A stretch of 64,000 nt of DNA from Paracoccaceae bacterium (GCA_030148745.1 JASBSV010000005.1:27217-91216), one strand, 5' to 3'; positions 16,723 through 24,986 are shown, counted from the first letter of the stretch. The notes: generated by a model from the letters alone, not told the origin. A program made the numbers and translations.

Positions 16723-17688
16723 TCAGATCGGTGCGTTCCAGTCCAGATCAGGGCCAATCGGGATGATCCGGCGTGGATTGATACTGTCGAGGCTGTAATA
16801 ATAGTGACGTGCGATATGGTCGAACTTCACGGTTTCGGCCACGCCGGGCCATTGATAAAGCCGCCGCGCATAACGCCACAGGTTGGGATAATCGACGATG
16901 CGGCGGCGGTTGCATTTGAAATGGGTGTGATAGACCAGATCGAACCGCGCCAAGGTCACGAACAGGCGCCAATCGACCTCGGTCAGCCGGTTGGCAACCA
17001 GAAATTCATTTGAGTGCAGCCGCTCTTCCAGCCAGTCCAGCGTTTCGAAAACCTTCGCCACCGCCTTGTCGTAAGCCGATTGGCTGTTGGCAAAACCGCA
17101 TTTATAGACGCCGTTGTTCAGGTGATGATAGATCCGCGCATTAACCTCTTCGATTTCCGGCCTCAACTCTTGCGGCCAGTAACGGTCGGAATTGCCGGTC
17201 AGCCCGTCAAAGGCGCTGTCGAACATCCGGATGATTTCCGAGGATTCGTTGGACACGATCGTCTCGCGCTTTTTGTCCCATAAAACCGGAACGGTCACCC
17301 TTGCGGTGACGCTTTTGTCGGCTCTGACATAAAGCTCGCGCAGAAATTCCGCACCATAAAGCCGATCGCCCGTAGCGCCCGGAAAAGCGCGCGAAAAGCT
17401 CCAGCCATCGGTCAGGTTGTCGGGATGAACCACCGACAGGCCGATATGATCTTTGAGGTCTTTGAGCGCCCGGAAGATCAGGGTTCTGTGCGCCCATGGG
17501 CAGGCGTAGGAGACATAAAGATGGTAGCGACCGCTTTCAGCATCAAAACCGGCCTTTCCCGAAACACCGGCCGATCCGTCGGCGGTAACCCAGTTGCGGA
17601 AAATAGTGTCGGCGCGGCGAAAGCTGCCGTCCGGCGTTTTCTTTGGCGCGTCCTCGGTACTCCAGGCACCGTTGATAAGCTGTCCCAT
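16723..17688 (-). CDS. yqjG: Glutathionyl-hydroquinone reductase (YqjG/ECM4 type glutathione transferase)
   Basis: This Xi-class glutathione transferase reduces glutathionyl-hydroquinones, releasing GSSG. The 321-residue length is typical. The N-terminal thioredoxin fold carries the catalytic Cys63 in SYACPWAHRTLI, and the C-terminal helical domain carries EVDWRLFVTLARFD and NYP-like YPNLWRYARRLYQ segments. The start ATG is preceded by AGGAG. It converges on the receiver gene and diverges from the cbiX operon; a role in B12 synthesis is unlikely. Confidence 0.93.
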   Translation of the reverse strand: MGQLINGAWSTEDAPKKTPDGSFRRADTIFRNWVTADGSAGVSGKAGFDAESGRYHLYVSYACPWAHRTLIFRALKDLKDHIGLSVVHPDNLTDGWSFSRAFPGATGDRLYGAEFLRELYVRADKSVTARVTVPVLWDKKRETIVSNESSEIIRMFDSAFDGLTGNSDRYWPQELRPEIEEVNARIYHHLNNGVYKCGFANSQSAYDKAVAKVFETLDWLEERLHSNEFLVANRLTEVDWRLFVTLARFDLVYHTHFKCNRRRIVDYPNLWRYARRLYQWPGVAETVKFDHIARHYYYSLDSINPRRIIPIGPDLDWNAPI

Positions 17689-18033
17689 TCTCCGGCTCTC
17701 CTCTGCCTGACTGCCCTTGGCGTTTCATCTCTGATTAAGCTAACCATTGTCCCCCCGACTGCGAGGTGCGATTAAGCACAGCGGCTGTGCACGCCGTCAA
17801 AGCGGCGCCGCGGGTCAGGCCCGCCCGATCCGGCAGGCCGCATTCCGAACCCGCCTTGCCGCGAACGGCATTGCGGCGTACCCGGGCGCCGCCTATAGAG
17901 GGTCCCGACGAAGCCCGAGAGGCCGGAAAGATGTGTGACGCAGGGCCGACCCATATCGGGGGCGCGGATGTCACGTCGTCAGGTGCCGCAATGCGCCTTT
18001 TTCCCGCTTTCGGCCTGACAGGAGGATCGCGGA
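17689..18033 (+). promoter_or_regulatory. Long leader/promoter region of the cbiX-cob operon
   Basis: About 345 bases without a convincing gene separate the glutathione transferase from the first small ORF of the cbiX operon. A plausible promoter is TTGCGG (17868) with a 17-base spacer and TATAGA (near 17891), which would give a leader of roughly 130 bases. I looked for cobalamin-aptamer blocks (GCCACTG, CCCGC-ACTGT, AGCCAGGAGAC) on both strands and found none. A frame at 17931-18050 (39 codons) has no support beyond being open. ORFs on the minus strand here look like composition artefacts. Confidence 0.4.
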
Positions 18034-18147
18034 ATGCGCGGCGCAGATGAATGGCCCCTTAAGGGCAGGGCGCAATGGCCTGCGGCGACCGGCGCCGCCT
18101 GGGCCCCTTGGCGCGAGGCATTTCTTTGTCAGGGGCAGGCGCGATGA
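18034..18147 (+). CDS. 37-residue tryptophan-rich small ORF coupled to cbiX
   Basis: This ORF is below the track's size limit. A strong GGAGG lies eight bases before the ATG, and its TGA overlaps the cbiX ATG (ATGA), exactly the coupling used between the other genes of this operon. The 37-residue product has four tryptophans in a spaced pattern (EWPL, QWPA, AWAPWREAF) and a single cysteine near the end. I know no family for it. It may be a real small protein or a translated leader that sets cbiX expression. Confidence 0.55.
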   Translation: MRGADEWPLKGRAQWPAATGAAWAPWREAFLCQGQAR

Positions 18148-19250
18148 GCAAGATCGGCGTGATGATCTGCGGCCACGGCTCGCGCAGCCAGGCGGCGGTT
18201 GATGAATTTTCTGTCCTTGCCCAAAAGCTCCCGGCCTATCTGCCGGCCGAGTGGGAAACCGAATACGGCTATCTTGAATTTGCCAATCCGGTAATCCGCG
18301 ACGGGCTCGACAAGCTGCGCGAGAAAGGCTGCGAGCGGATCCTTGCGGTGCCGGGCATGCTTTTTGCCGCCATGCATTCCAAGAACGACATCCCGACGGT
18401 TCTGAACACCTATGCGGCAAAACACGGGGTTACGGTTTCATACGGGCGCGAGCTTGGGGTCGATCCCAAGATGATCGCCGCCGCCGGCGCCCGCCTGCAG
18501 GAGGCGATAGCCCAGGCCGATGCCCGCGACGGGGCGGTCGCTTTGCATGACACCTGTCTGGTGGTTATCGGCCGCGGCGCCTCGGACCCTGACGCCAACG
18601 GCAATGTCGCAAAGATCGCCCGGATGTTGCAGGAGGGTATGGGCTTTGGCTGGTGCGAAGTGGGATACTCCGGTGTCACTTTCCCGCTGGTCGAGCCTTG
18701 TCTGAGCCATGCATCGAAACTGGGTTACAAACGGATCGTGGTGTTCCCCTATTTCCTGTTCACCGGCATCCTGATCGACCGGATTTACGGCTTTACCGAT
18801 CAGGTCGCTGCAAGCCGGCCCGATATCCAGTTCGTCAAGGCCGGCTATCTCAACGACCACGATCTTGTTCTGGAAACCTTTGCCGAACGTATCACCGAAC
18901 AGATCGGCGAGGTACCACCGCCCAATTGCGCGATGTGCAAATACCGCACTCAGGTGCTGGGCTTCGAGGCCGAGGTCGGAACGCCTCAGGAAAGCCACCA
19001 CCATCATGTGGAAGGCCAGGGTGCCTCGGCCCCCGGCTCAAATGTTCAGGACTGTGCCCTGTGTCAGGATTTTTGTACCGGCCTCTGCCGGCTTCAGTCG
19101 CAGGACCATGCCGATCATGGCCATGACCACGGCCATCACCATCATCACCACCACGGCCACGATCACGACCATCACCATCATCACCACGCCGCCTATCCGC
19201 ATGCCGATCATCCCCATGGACCCGAAAGTGCGCGAAAGGGCAAAACATGA
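18144..19250 (+). CDS. cbiX: Sirohydrochlorin cobaltochelatase-like protein CbiX, with Cys motifs and His-rich tail
   Basis: CbiX inserts cobalt (or iron) into sirohydrochlorin. Start ATG 18144 (368 residues) is set by MSKIGVMICGHGSRS and the overlap with the upstream small ORF; the track start is 23 codons early. There are two chelatase-like halves: GHGSRSQAAVDEF at the N-terminus and VVIGRGASDPDANGN near residue 145. They are followed by CAMCKYR and CALCQDFCTGLC (the site of the Fe-S centre known in long CbiX proteins) and a C-terminal tail with more than 20 histidines. With CobN also present, its exact role here is open. Confidence 0.93.
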   Translation: MSKIGVMICGHGSRSQAAVDEFSVLAQKLPAYLPAEWETEYGYLEFANPVIRDGLDKLREKGCERILAVPGMLFAAMHSKNDIPTVLNTYAAKHGVTVSYGRELGVDPKMIAAAGARLQEAIAQADARDGAVALHDTCLVVIGRGASDPDANGNVAKIARMLQEGMGFGWCEVGYSGVTFPLVEPCLSHASKLGYKRIVVFPYFLFTGILIDRIYGFTDQVAASRPDIQFVKAGYLNDHDLVLETFAERITEQIGEVPPPNCAMCKYRTQVLGFEAEVGTPQESHHHHVEGQGASAPGSNVQDCALCQDFCTGLCRLQSQDHADHGHDHGHHHHHHHGHDHDHHHHHHAAYPHADHPHGPESARKGKT

Positions 19251-19251
19251 C

Positions 19252-19284
19252 CTTCCATTTGGTCCAAATATCCTCGCCGAAGGC
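19252..19284 (-). repeat. Dispersed GCCTTCGGCGAGGATATTTG-type intergenic repeat, copy 2
   Basis: Read on the minus strand this 33-bp segment starts GCCTTCGGCGAGGATATTTG and aligns end to end without gaps with the copy at 6160-6192. Both have the GCCTYCGGCG core, TATTTG, and a purine-rich tail ending in GAAG. It fills almost all of the 69-bp gap between cbiX and cobH. A 23-codon frame (19247-19318, ATGA-coupled to cbiX) runs through it, but being mostly repeat it is probably not a real gene. Confidence 0.5.
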
Positions 19285-19319
19285 GGTCTGCCCGCGCTGG
19301 CCCTTGCCGAGGGTCTGAC

Positions 19320-19961
19320 ATGCGTCCCTACCTAAAAGATCCAAAAGAAATCTATGCCGAAAGCTTTGCCACCGTCCGGCGCGAGGCGCGGCTTGATCGC
19401 TTTCCTCAAGGTCTGGACGCACTGGCGATACGGGTCATCCATGCCTGCGGGATGATCGAAGTCGCCGACAGGCTGGCCTTTTCGGGCGGCGCACACGCGG
19501 CAGGCGCCCAAGCCCTGCGCGCCGGCGCCCCTGTCTTATGTGACTGCCAGATGGTTGCCGCCGGTATCATCCGGCGCCGCTTGCCTGCCGAAAACGACGT
19601 TTTGGTCACGCTCAATGATCCAGAAGTGCCGCAGATGGCGCAGGCACTGGGCACCACGCGTTCGGCGGCGGCTGTGGATCTTTGGCGGGGCAGGATCGAA
19701 GGCGCGGTCGTAGCGGTGGGCAACGCGCCCACAGCACTTTTTCATCTGCTCGAGCGGCTCGATCAAGGCTGGCCGCGCCCGGCGGTGATCCTGGGCTTTC
19801 CAGTCGGATTTGTCGGCGCGGCCGAGTCTAAGGCCGAACTGGCAGGTGATCCGCGCGGCTGCGATTTTGTCACGCTTCGCGGCCGGCGGGGCGGATCGGC
19901 AATAGCCTCGGCGGCGGTCAATGCATTGGCCGCAGGACTGGCTGAGGAGGCAAGCAAATGA
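19320..19961 (+). CDS. cobH: Precorrin-8X methylmutase CobH (CbiC)
   Basis: CobH moves the C-11 methyl group to C-12, converting precorrin-8X to hydrogenobyrinic acid. The 213-residue length fits the family. The catalytic histidine is His41 in RVIHACGM, near His43 of the Pseudomonas enzyme, and SGGAHAAGAQALRAGAPVLCD and GNAPTALFHLLE are conserved. It is in the cbiX-cobHLIJ operon; its stop overlaps the cobL start (ATGA). Confidence 0.96.
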   Translation: MRPYLKDPKEIYAESFATVRREARLDRFPQGLDALAIRVIHACGMIEVADRLAFSGGAHAAGAQALRAGAPVLCDCQMVAAGIIRRRLPAENDVLVTLNDPEVPQMAQALGTTRSAAAVDLWRGRIEGAVVAVGNAPTALFHLLERLDQGWPRPAVILGFPVGFVGAAESKAELAGDPRGCDFVTLRGRRGGSAIASAAVNALAAGLAEEASK

Positions 19962-21160
19962 CCGAACCCTGGCTCCATGTCGTTGGCATCGGTGAGGACG
20001 GGATTGAGGGGCTGGCGCCCGCAACCCGGGCCGTGGTCGAAGCAGCGCAGGTCATCATCGGCGGGGACCGGCACCATGACTTGTCCAAAACCGTCACCGC
20101 GCGGCGGCTGGCCTGGCCGTCGCCCTTTGACGCGCTGATTGATACGCTCTTGTCGCTCAAAGGCCAGCGCGTCGTCGTACTGGCAACGGGCGATCCGCTG
20201 TGGTTTTCCGTGGGCGCGCGCATTGGCCGGTCTATCGATCCGCGCGAAATTACCTATCATCCGCAGCTTTCGGCGTTTCAGCTGGCCTCGGCGCGCATGG
20301 GCTGGAGCATGGCGGATGTCGAGACACTGACCGTTCACGGCAGGCCGGTCGAGCAGATGATCGCTTTTATCCAGCCCTTTCAGCGGCTTGTGATACTGAC
20401 GACCGGCGCCGAAACTCCGGCCCAGATCGCACGGTTTCTGACCGAACGCGGATTTGGCCAAAGCAGGATGACTGTGTTTTCGTCCATGGGCGGCGCTCAG
20501 GAAGCGCGGTTCGACGGGCTGGCCGAAAGCTGGTCCCATAGTGTTCCGGCCTTCAATACGCTGGCGGTCGAATGCGTGGCAGCGCCTGATGCCGCGCTTT
20601 TGCCGCGGGTTCCGGGGCTGGCCGATGCTTTGTTTCAGCATGACGGCACGATGACCAAACAAGAGGTTCGCGCGGCGACAGTGGCCAAATTGATGCCGAT
20701 GCGCGGGGCGCTGCTGTGGGATATCGGAACCGGTTGCGGATCGGTCGCGATCGAGTGGATGCGCGCCGCGCGCTATGCTCGGGCCATCGGGATAGAGCCG
20801 CGCGCGGATCGCCGCGCCATGGCTGCCTCGAACGCTCTGGCGCTGGGCACGCCCAAGCTTGAACTGATCGAGGGGGCCGCGCCCGCCGCTCTCGAAGGGC
20901 TAGAGCCGCCTGACGCGATCTTTCTGGGCGGCGGGCTCAGCCCTGAGGCTTTCACAGCCGCTTGGGCGGCGCTGCGACCTTTGGGGCGGCTGGTTGCGAA
21001 TGCCGTCACATTGGAAAGCGAGGCGGCGCTGATCGGCCTGCAAAGGGAATACGGCGGAGAGCTTGTCAAACTTCAGGTCAGCCGCGCCAAACCGGTCGGC
21101 AAGCTGACCGGCTGGCGCCCGTCGATGCCGGTGACCCAGTGGAGCCTTGTAAAGAGATGA
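19958..21160 (+). CDS. cobL: Precorrin-6Y C5,15-methyltransferase (decarboxylating) CobL
   Basis: CobL methylates C-5 and C-15 of precorrin-6Y and removes the acetate-derived carboxyl on ring C. The 400-residue protein joins two units: an N-terminal CbiE-like tetrapyrrole methylase (VVGIGEDGIEGLAPATR, residues 1-200) and a C-terminal CbiT-like Rossmann methyltransferase with WDIGTGCGSVAIEWMRAA near residue 250 and FLGGGLSPEAF. Both ends overlap neighbours by ATGA, which fits an operon of corrin-ring enzymes. Confidence 0.96.
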   Translation: MTEPWLHVVGIGEDGIEGLAPATRAVVEAAQVIIGGDRHHDLSKTVTARRLAWPSPFDALIDTLLSLKGQRVVVLATGDPLWFSVGARIGRSIDPREITYHPQLSAFQLASARMGWSMADVETLTVHGRPVEQMIAFIQPFQRLVILTTGAETPAQIARFLTERGFGQSRMTVFSSMGGAQEARFDGLAESWSHSVPAFNTLAVECVAAPDAALLPRVPGLADALFQHDGTMTKQEVRAATVAKLMPMRGALLWDIGTGCGSVAIEWMRAARYARAIGIEPRADRRAMAASNALALGTPKLELIEGAAPAALEGLEPPDAIFLGGGLSPEAFTAAWAALRPLGRLVANAVTLESEAALIGLQREYGGELVKLQVSRAKPVGKLTGWRPSMPVTQWSLVKR

Positions 21161-21858
21161 GCGGCACTCTGTACGGCGTCGGCCTTGGCCCGGGCGATCC
21201 TGAGCTTCTGACGCTAAGGGCGCATCGGCTTATTTCCACGGCGCGCGTGGTGGCCTATCCCACGCTGGAAGGCGGCAGCAGCTTTGCGCGCTCAATCGCC
21301 GAGCGGTTCTTGCCGCCCGGCGTGCAGGAGATCGTGATTGATATCCCGATGACGGTGGATCGTGCCCCGGCGCAAAGGGCCTATGACTGCGCTGCCGAAA
21401 CCATCGCGCAGATGCTGAGCGATGGTCACAATGTCGTTGTTCTTTGCGAAGGCGATCCGTTCTTTTACGGCTCGTTCATGTATCTTTTCGCCCGCCTTTC
21501 GGAACGGTTTTCGGTCGAAGTCGTGCCGGGGGTAACATCGCTGACCGCCTGCGCGGCCCGTGCGGCCATGCCGCTTGCAGCGCGCAACGAAAGGGTCACG
21601 ATCCTGCCCGGCCCCCTTCCCGAAGAGGAACTGCGCCGCCGCATTGCCGGGGCTGAAAGCCTTGCGATCATGAAGGTCGGGCGCCATCTGGGCAAGATCC
21701 GCGCGGTGTTCGAGGATCTGGGCCTGACCGATCAGGCGGTCTATGTCGAGCGTGCGACCTTGCCCGAAGAACGCGTTTTGCCACTGGCCGAGGCGCCCGA
21801 AAGCGCGCCCTATTTTTCGATGGTTCTGGTAACAAAGGGGGCCGATCCATGGCTTTGA
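21157..21858 (+). CDS. cobI: Precorrin-2 C20-methyltransferase CobI
   Basis: CobI uses S-adenosylmethionine to methylate precorrin-2 at C-20. The ORF track begins 65 codons upstream within cobL; the ATG at 21157 overlapping the cobL stop gives MSGTLYGVGLGPGDPELLTLRA, the canonical N-terminus. The 233-residue product has the SAM-binding GVGLGPGDPE loop, VVVLCEGDPFFYGSF and VVPGVTSLTACAA. Its end overlaps the cbiG/cobJ start by ten bases. Confidence 0.96.
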   Translation: MSGTLYGVGLGPGDPELLTLRAHRLISTARVVAYPTLEGGSSFARSIAERFLPPGVQEIVIDIPMTVDRAPAQRAYDCAAETIAQMLSDGHNVVVLCEGDPFFYGSFMYLFARLSERFSVEVVPGVTSLTACAARAAMPLAARNERVTILPGPLPEEELRRRIAGAESLAIMKVGRHLGKIRAVFEDLGLTDQAVYVERATLPEERVLPLAEAPESAPYFSMVLVTKGADPWL

Positions 21859-23666
21859 AACCTGTGGTTCTTGCCTTGTCGCGATCGGGCGAGCCGGTGG
21901 CCCACCAACTGGCTGCGGCAATTGGCGGCGCTGTACATGGCCGCGAAGGGCGTGTTGATCAAGCGGAGGCTTTTTTCCCCGATGCTTTGGAGCATATACG
22001 AACCCTCTTTGACGCGGGTCATCCAATTATTGGCGTCTGTGCCTCGGGAATTTTGATCCGTGCCGTGGCGCCGTATCTGACCGACAAGCGTGCCGAGCCG
22101 CCGGTTCTGTCGGTGTCGGATGACGGCGGCGTCGTGGTGCCGCTTTTGGGCGGGCATCGGGGCGCAAATCGATTGGCCCGGCAAATCGCGGCGGCATTGG
22201 GCGGCACGGCGGCGGTGACCACCGCAGGCGATGTTGCACTGGGCGTGGCGCTGGATGAACCGCCCGCAGGCTGGGTTCTGGGCACCCCCGATCTGGCCAA
22301 AAAGACGATGGCGGATCTCTTGTCCGGCAAGGGCGCGCAAATCGCGGGTGATGCGGCAGAGGCGGCGGGATGGCTGCGCGATTTGCCGGCCGGTGAGGGG
22401 GTCGAGATTGCGGCCACCATGGCCCCCGCGCAAAGGGATGTCCTGACGTTCCATCCCCAACAGTTGACGTTGGGGGTGGGATGTGCGCGTAACTGCCCGC
22501 CCGAAGAACTTGCCGGGCTGGTAACAGATCTGCTCGCCAAGGCGCAGCTTTCACCCCATGCGATCAAGGGCGTCTATACGATTGACCTTAAGGGCGACGA
22601 ACCTGCGGTGCTTGATTTGTCGCGCAAGTTGGATCTGCCCCTGCGGCTGTTTTCGGCGGGCGAACTTGAAGGCGAGGCGCACCGGCTGGAAAACCCGTCA
22701 GATGTGGTCTTTGCCGAGGTCGGATGCCACGGCGTCGCCGAGGGCGCAGCGCTCGCCGGTGCCGGCCCAGATGCGAAACTGAAGCACCCCAAGGTCAAAA
22801 CGGCAAATGCGACCGCGTCGCTGGCCCTTGCCCCGGCGCCCATTGAAACCCTGCGTGGTCGCCCGCGAGGGCGGCTGTCGGTGGTGGGCATCGGGCCGGG
22901 GCAGGCAAGCTGGCGCACACCTGAGGTCACGCGCCTGATTGCCGAGGCTGACGAATTGGTTGGTTATGGCCTTTATATCGACCTTCTGGGCCCGCTGGCC
23001 GCTGGCAAGGCGCGATCCGATTTTCCGCTGGGCGGCGAAGAGGATCGCTGTCGCTATGCGCTTGAGCGTGCGGGCGAAGGGCGCAACGTGGCGCTTGTCT
23101 GTTCGGGGGATGCCGGCATTTATGCCATGGGCGCGCTGGCGTTTGAGCTTCTGGACCGCAGCGCTGCAGAGCGTGGGGTCAGCGATGCCGCCCGTCGGGT
23201 TGAGGTTATATCCTCGCCGGGCGTCTCGGCCCTGCAGGGGGCTGCCGCGCGTGCAGGGGCGCCGCTGGGGCATGATTTCTGCGCGATTTCTCTGTCGGAC
23301 CTTCTGACGCCGCGCGCCGATATCGTCAAACGGCTGAGGGCCGCCGCCGAGGGCGATTTTGTCATCGCTTTTTATAATCCCGTCTCGATGCGTCGCCGGA
23401 CCCTTTTGGCCGAGGCGCGCGATATCCTGCTGGCCCACCGGCCTGCGGATACACCTGTGATGCTGGCCTCGAACCTTGGGCGGCCAAATGAAAACCTGCG
23501 CTATCGGCGCCTTGCCGATCTGCAGGTGGACGAGGTGGATATGCTGACCGTGGTGCTGGTGGGCTCGTCCAATTCGCGGCTGGCGCAATTGGGCGAAGGC
23601 CCGCGCATGTATACCCCGCGCGGCTATGCGCGGCGGATCGACGGGGATCTCAGCGATGCAGGGTAA
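21849..23666 (+). CDS. cobJ: Fused CbiG / precorrin-3B C17-methyltransferase CobJ
   Basis: The 605-residue protein fuses three parts. Residues ~1-140 are CbiG_N-like (GVCASGILIRAVAP, GGVVVPLLGGHRGANRLA). Residues ~205-315 are a CbiG_C/CobE-like domain (LTLGVGCARNCPPEEL). Residues ~340-605 are CobJ, which methylates C-17 with ring contraction (VVGIGPGQASWRTPE, CSGDAGIYAMGAL, AFYNPVSMRR). The fusion covers ring contraction and, in CbiG-type pathways, acetaldehyde release. Whether the CbiG part is catalytic in a late-cobalt pathway is uncertain. The CobJ assignment is firm. Confidence 0.95.
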   Translation: MALKPVVLALSRSGEPVAHQLAAAIGGAVHGREGRVDQAEAFFPDALEHIRTLFDAGHPIIGVCASGILIRAVAPYLTDKRAEPPVLSVSDDGGVVVPLLGGHRGANRLARQIAAALGGTAAVTTAGDVALGVALDEPPAGWVLGTPDLAKKTMADLLSGKGAQIAGDAAEAAGWLRDLPAGEGVEIAATMAPAQRDVLTFHPQQLTLGVGCARNCPPEELAGLVTDLLAKAQLSPHAIKGVYTIDLKGDEPAVLDLSRKLDLPLRLFSAGELEGEAHRLENPSDVVFAEVGCHGVAEGAALAGAGPDAKLKHPKVKTANATASLALAPAPIETLRGRPRGRLSVVGIGPGQASWRTPEVTRLIAEADELVGYGLYIDLLGPLAAGKARSDFPLGGEEDRCRYALERAGEGRNVALVCSGDAGIYAMGALAFELLDRSAAERGVSDAARRVEVISSPGVSALQGAAARAGAPLGHDFCAISLSDLLTPRADIVKRLRAAAEGDFVIAFYNPVSMRRRTLLAEARDILLAHRPADTPVMLASNLGRPNENLRYRRLADLQVDEVDMLTVVLVGSSNSRLAQLGEGPRMYTPRGYARRIDGDLSDAG

Positions 23667-23734
23667 TCATGGCTTGGGCGGCATGACCGCAGAGGCCGGG
23701 AATATTTTTCTTAACCGGAACATAAGGTGACGGC

Positions 23735-24505
23735 ATGACGGTATTTTTTGTAGGCGCAGGCCCCGGCGATCCCGAGCTTTTGACGCTCAAGGCCGCGCGG
23801 ATCATCGCCAGTTGTCCGGTCTGTCTTTATGCCGGATCGCTGGTGCCCGAGGCGGTGGTGGACGGCGCTCCCGAAGGCGCGCGCGTCATGGACACAGCGC
23901 CGATGACACTGGATGAGACCCACGCCGAAATTCTGGCCGCCCATCAGCGCGGCGAGGATGTGGCGCGGGTTCATTCGGGCGATCCTTCGCTTTATGGCGC
24001 CATCGCGGAACAGATCCGGCGGCTAAAGGCCGATGGGATCGACTATCAGATCATACCGGGCGTTCCGGCCTATGTCGCGGCGGCGGCGGCGCTGGGTCAG
24101 GAGCTTACGATCCCGCAAATCGCGCAGTCCATCGTGCTGACGCGGGTGTCGATGAAATCAACCTCGATGCCCGCTGGTGAAACGCTGGACAATTTCGCGC
24201 GTAGCGGCACGACCCTTGCGATCCATCTGGGCATCCGCGCGCTGAGAGAGATCGAGCGCGCGCTGATCCCCCATTATGGCGCTGAATGCCCGGTCGTTGT
24301 GGCCTATCGCGTCGGCTGGCCCGATCAGGCCTTTATCAAGGGCACGCTGGGCGATATTCGCCTGAAGGTTCGCGCCGCCAAGATCACAAGAACCGCCCTG
24401 ATCCTGGTTGGCCCGGCCCTTGCCGAAGCACATGATTTTGTCGACAGCGCGCTTTACGACCCGACCAAATTTCATGTTTTGCGAACCGGCGTTGAAAGCA
24501 GTTGA
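23735..24505 (+). CDS. cobM: Precorrin-4 C11-methyltransferase CobM
   Basis: CobM methylates C-11 of precorrin-4. The 256-residue enzyme has the tetrapyrrole-methylase N-terminus MTVFFVGAGPGDPELLTLKA, ARVHSGDPSLYGAIAEQ, QIIPGVPAYVAAAAALGQELT and VVVAYRVGWPDQ. It follows cobJ after a 68-bp spacer that includes AGGCCGGGAATATTTTTC, which partly resembles the dispersed repeats noted elsewhere. AAGGTGA precedes the start. Transcription from the cbiX operon is likely to continue into it. Confidence 0.96.
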   Translation: MTVFFVGAGPGDPELLTLKAARIIASCPVCLYAGSLVPEAVVDGAPEGARVMDTAPMTLDETHAEILAAHQRGEDVARVHSGDPSLYGAIAEQIRRLKADGIDYQIIPGVPAYVAAAAALGQELTIPQIAQSIVLTRVSMKSTSMPAGETLDNFARSGTTLAIHLGIRALREIERALIPHYGAECPVVVAYRVGWPDQAFIKGTLGDIRLKVRAAKITRTALILVGPALAEAHDFVDSALYDPTKFHVLRTGVESS

Positions 24506-24606
24506 AACACAGAGTTTCCGCAAAAAACCATGTGTCATTAAACCTTTGCTTGACCTTGGCAGGCTATTTGTCAGTCTGATCACAGGTGGCTTGGGTGGAT
24601 TCGAAG

Positions 24607-24975
24607 ATGTCGACGTTTTTATCAAAAGAGGTTCAGGCAGGGCTTGAGCAGGCGCGCAAGCACGCGCTCAAAAAAAAGAGCCGTCTTCGCGTGCATGTGG
24701 ATGACAAGATCTATCCGGTCCTGCGGCTCTGGGATGACGGTTTTTCACTGGATGCCGAACATGCGCCGCATTTGCGCGGCCTCGTCGATCTTTATGACGG
24801 CTCGCGCCATATCTATCAGTGCCTGATCGTCGCTTCGTCGGAGGAGCTGGGCGAGATGCGGTATGAGTTCAAGCGCAATACCGCCACGACCGACCGCCCG
24901 CCGCTGGATTTTCACCGTGACGAAAACGCGCCTGTCGGGCTTTTGCCAAAGATGAAGTTCGGCAGGCTGATTTAA
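24607..24975 (+). CDS. Conserved hypothetical protein, PilZ-like
   Basis: The 122-residue product starts best at ATG 24607 (MSTFLSKEVQ). It has a basic stretch (KHALKKKSRLRVHV), then IYPVLRLWDDGFSLDAE and LRGLVDLYDGSRHIYQCLIV, and a RYEFKRNT segment. The order of basic residues followed by a beta-barrel-like pattern recalls PilZ domains, but I do not see an intact RxxxR plus (D/N)xSxxG c-di-GMP motif. No signal peptide or membrane segment is visible. It follows cobM by about 100 bp and ends in a hairpin. Confidence 0.55.
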   Translation: MSTFLSKEVQAGLEQARKHALKKKSRLRVHVDDKIYPVLRLWDDGFSLDAEHAPHLRGLVDLYDGSRHIYQCLIVASSEELGEMRYEFKRNTATTDRPPLDFHRDENAPVGLLPKMKFGRLI

Positions 24976-24986
24976 TCAGACCTGCC
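24961..24986. terminator. Hairpin terminator between the PilZ-like gene and malY
   Basis: GGCAGGCTGATT pairs with AATCAG-A-CCTGCC around a very short loop, overlapping the last codons of the PilZ-like gene. It sits between two convergent genes and could serve both strands. There is no long U tract. Confidence 0.5.

Noticed and set aside
17735-17974. 79-codon minus-strand ORF and overlapping plus-strand ORFs in the cbiX leader
   Set aside because: No ribosome-binding site, no recognisable family, and low-complexity Arg/Ala/Gly composition; treated as leader/promoter DNA.
17931-18050. 39-codon plus-strand ORF overlapping the start of the 37-residue ORF
   Set aside because: Its ribosome-binding site is weaker, and it overlaps the better supported small ORF without coupling to cbiX.
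19105-19215. CAC/CAT-rich tandem-like DNA at the end of cbiX
   Set aside because: Looks repetitive at DNA level, but it encodes the His-rich tail; no spacer-repeat structure, so not a CRISPR or minisatellite.
19247-19318. 23-codon ORF coupled (ATGA) to cbiX and ending one base before cobH
   Set aside because: Nearly half of it is the dispersed intergenic repeat, so the open frame is probably incidental; it might still help ribosomes reach cobH.
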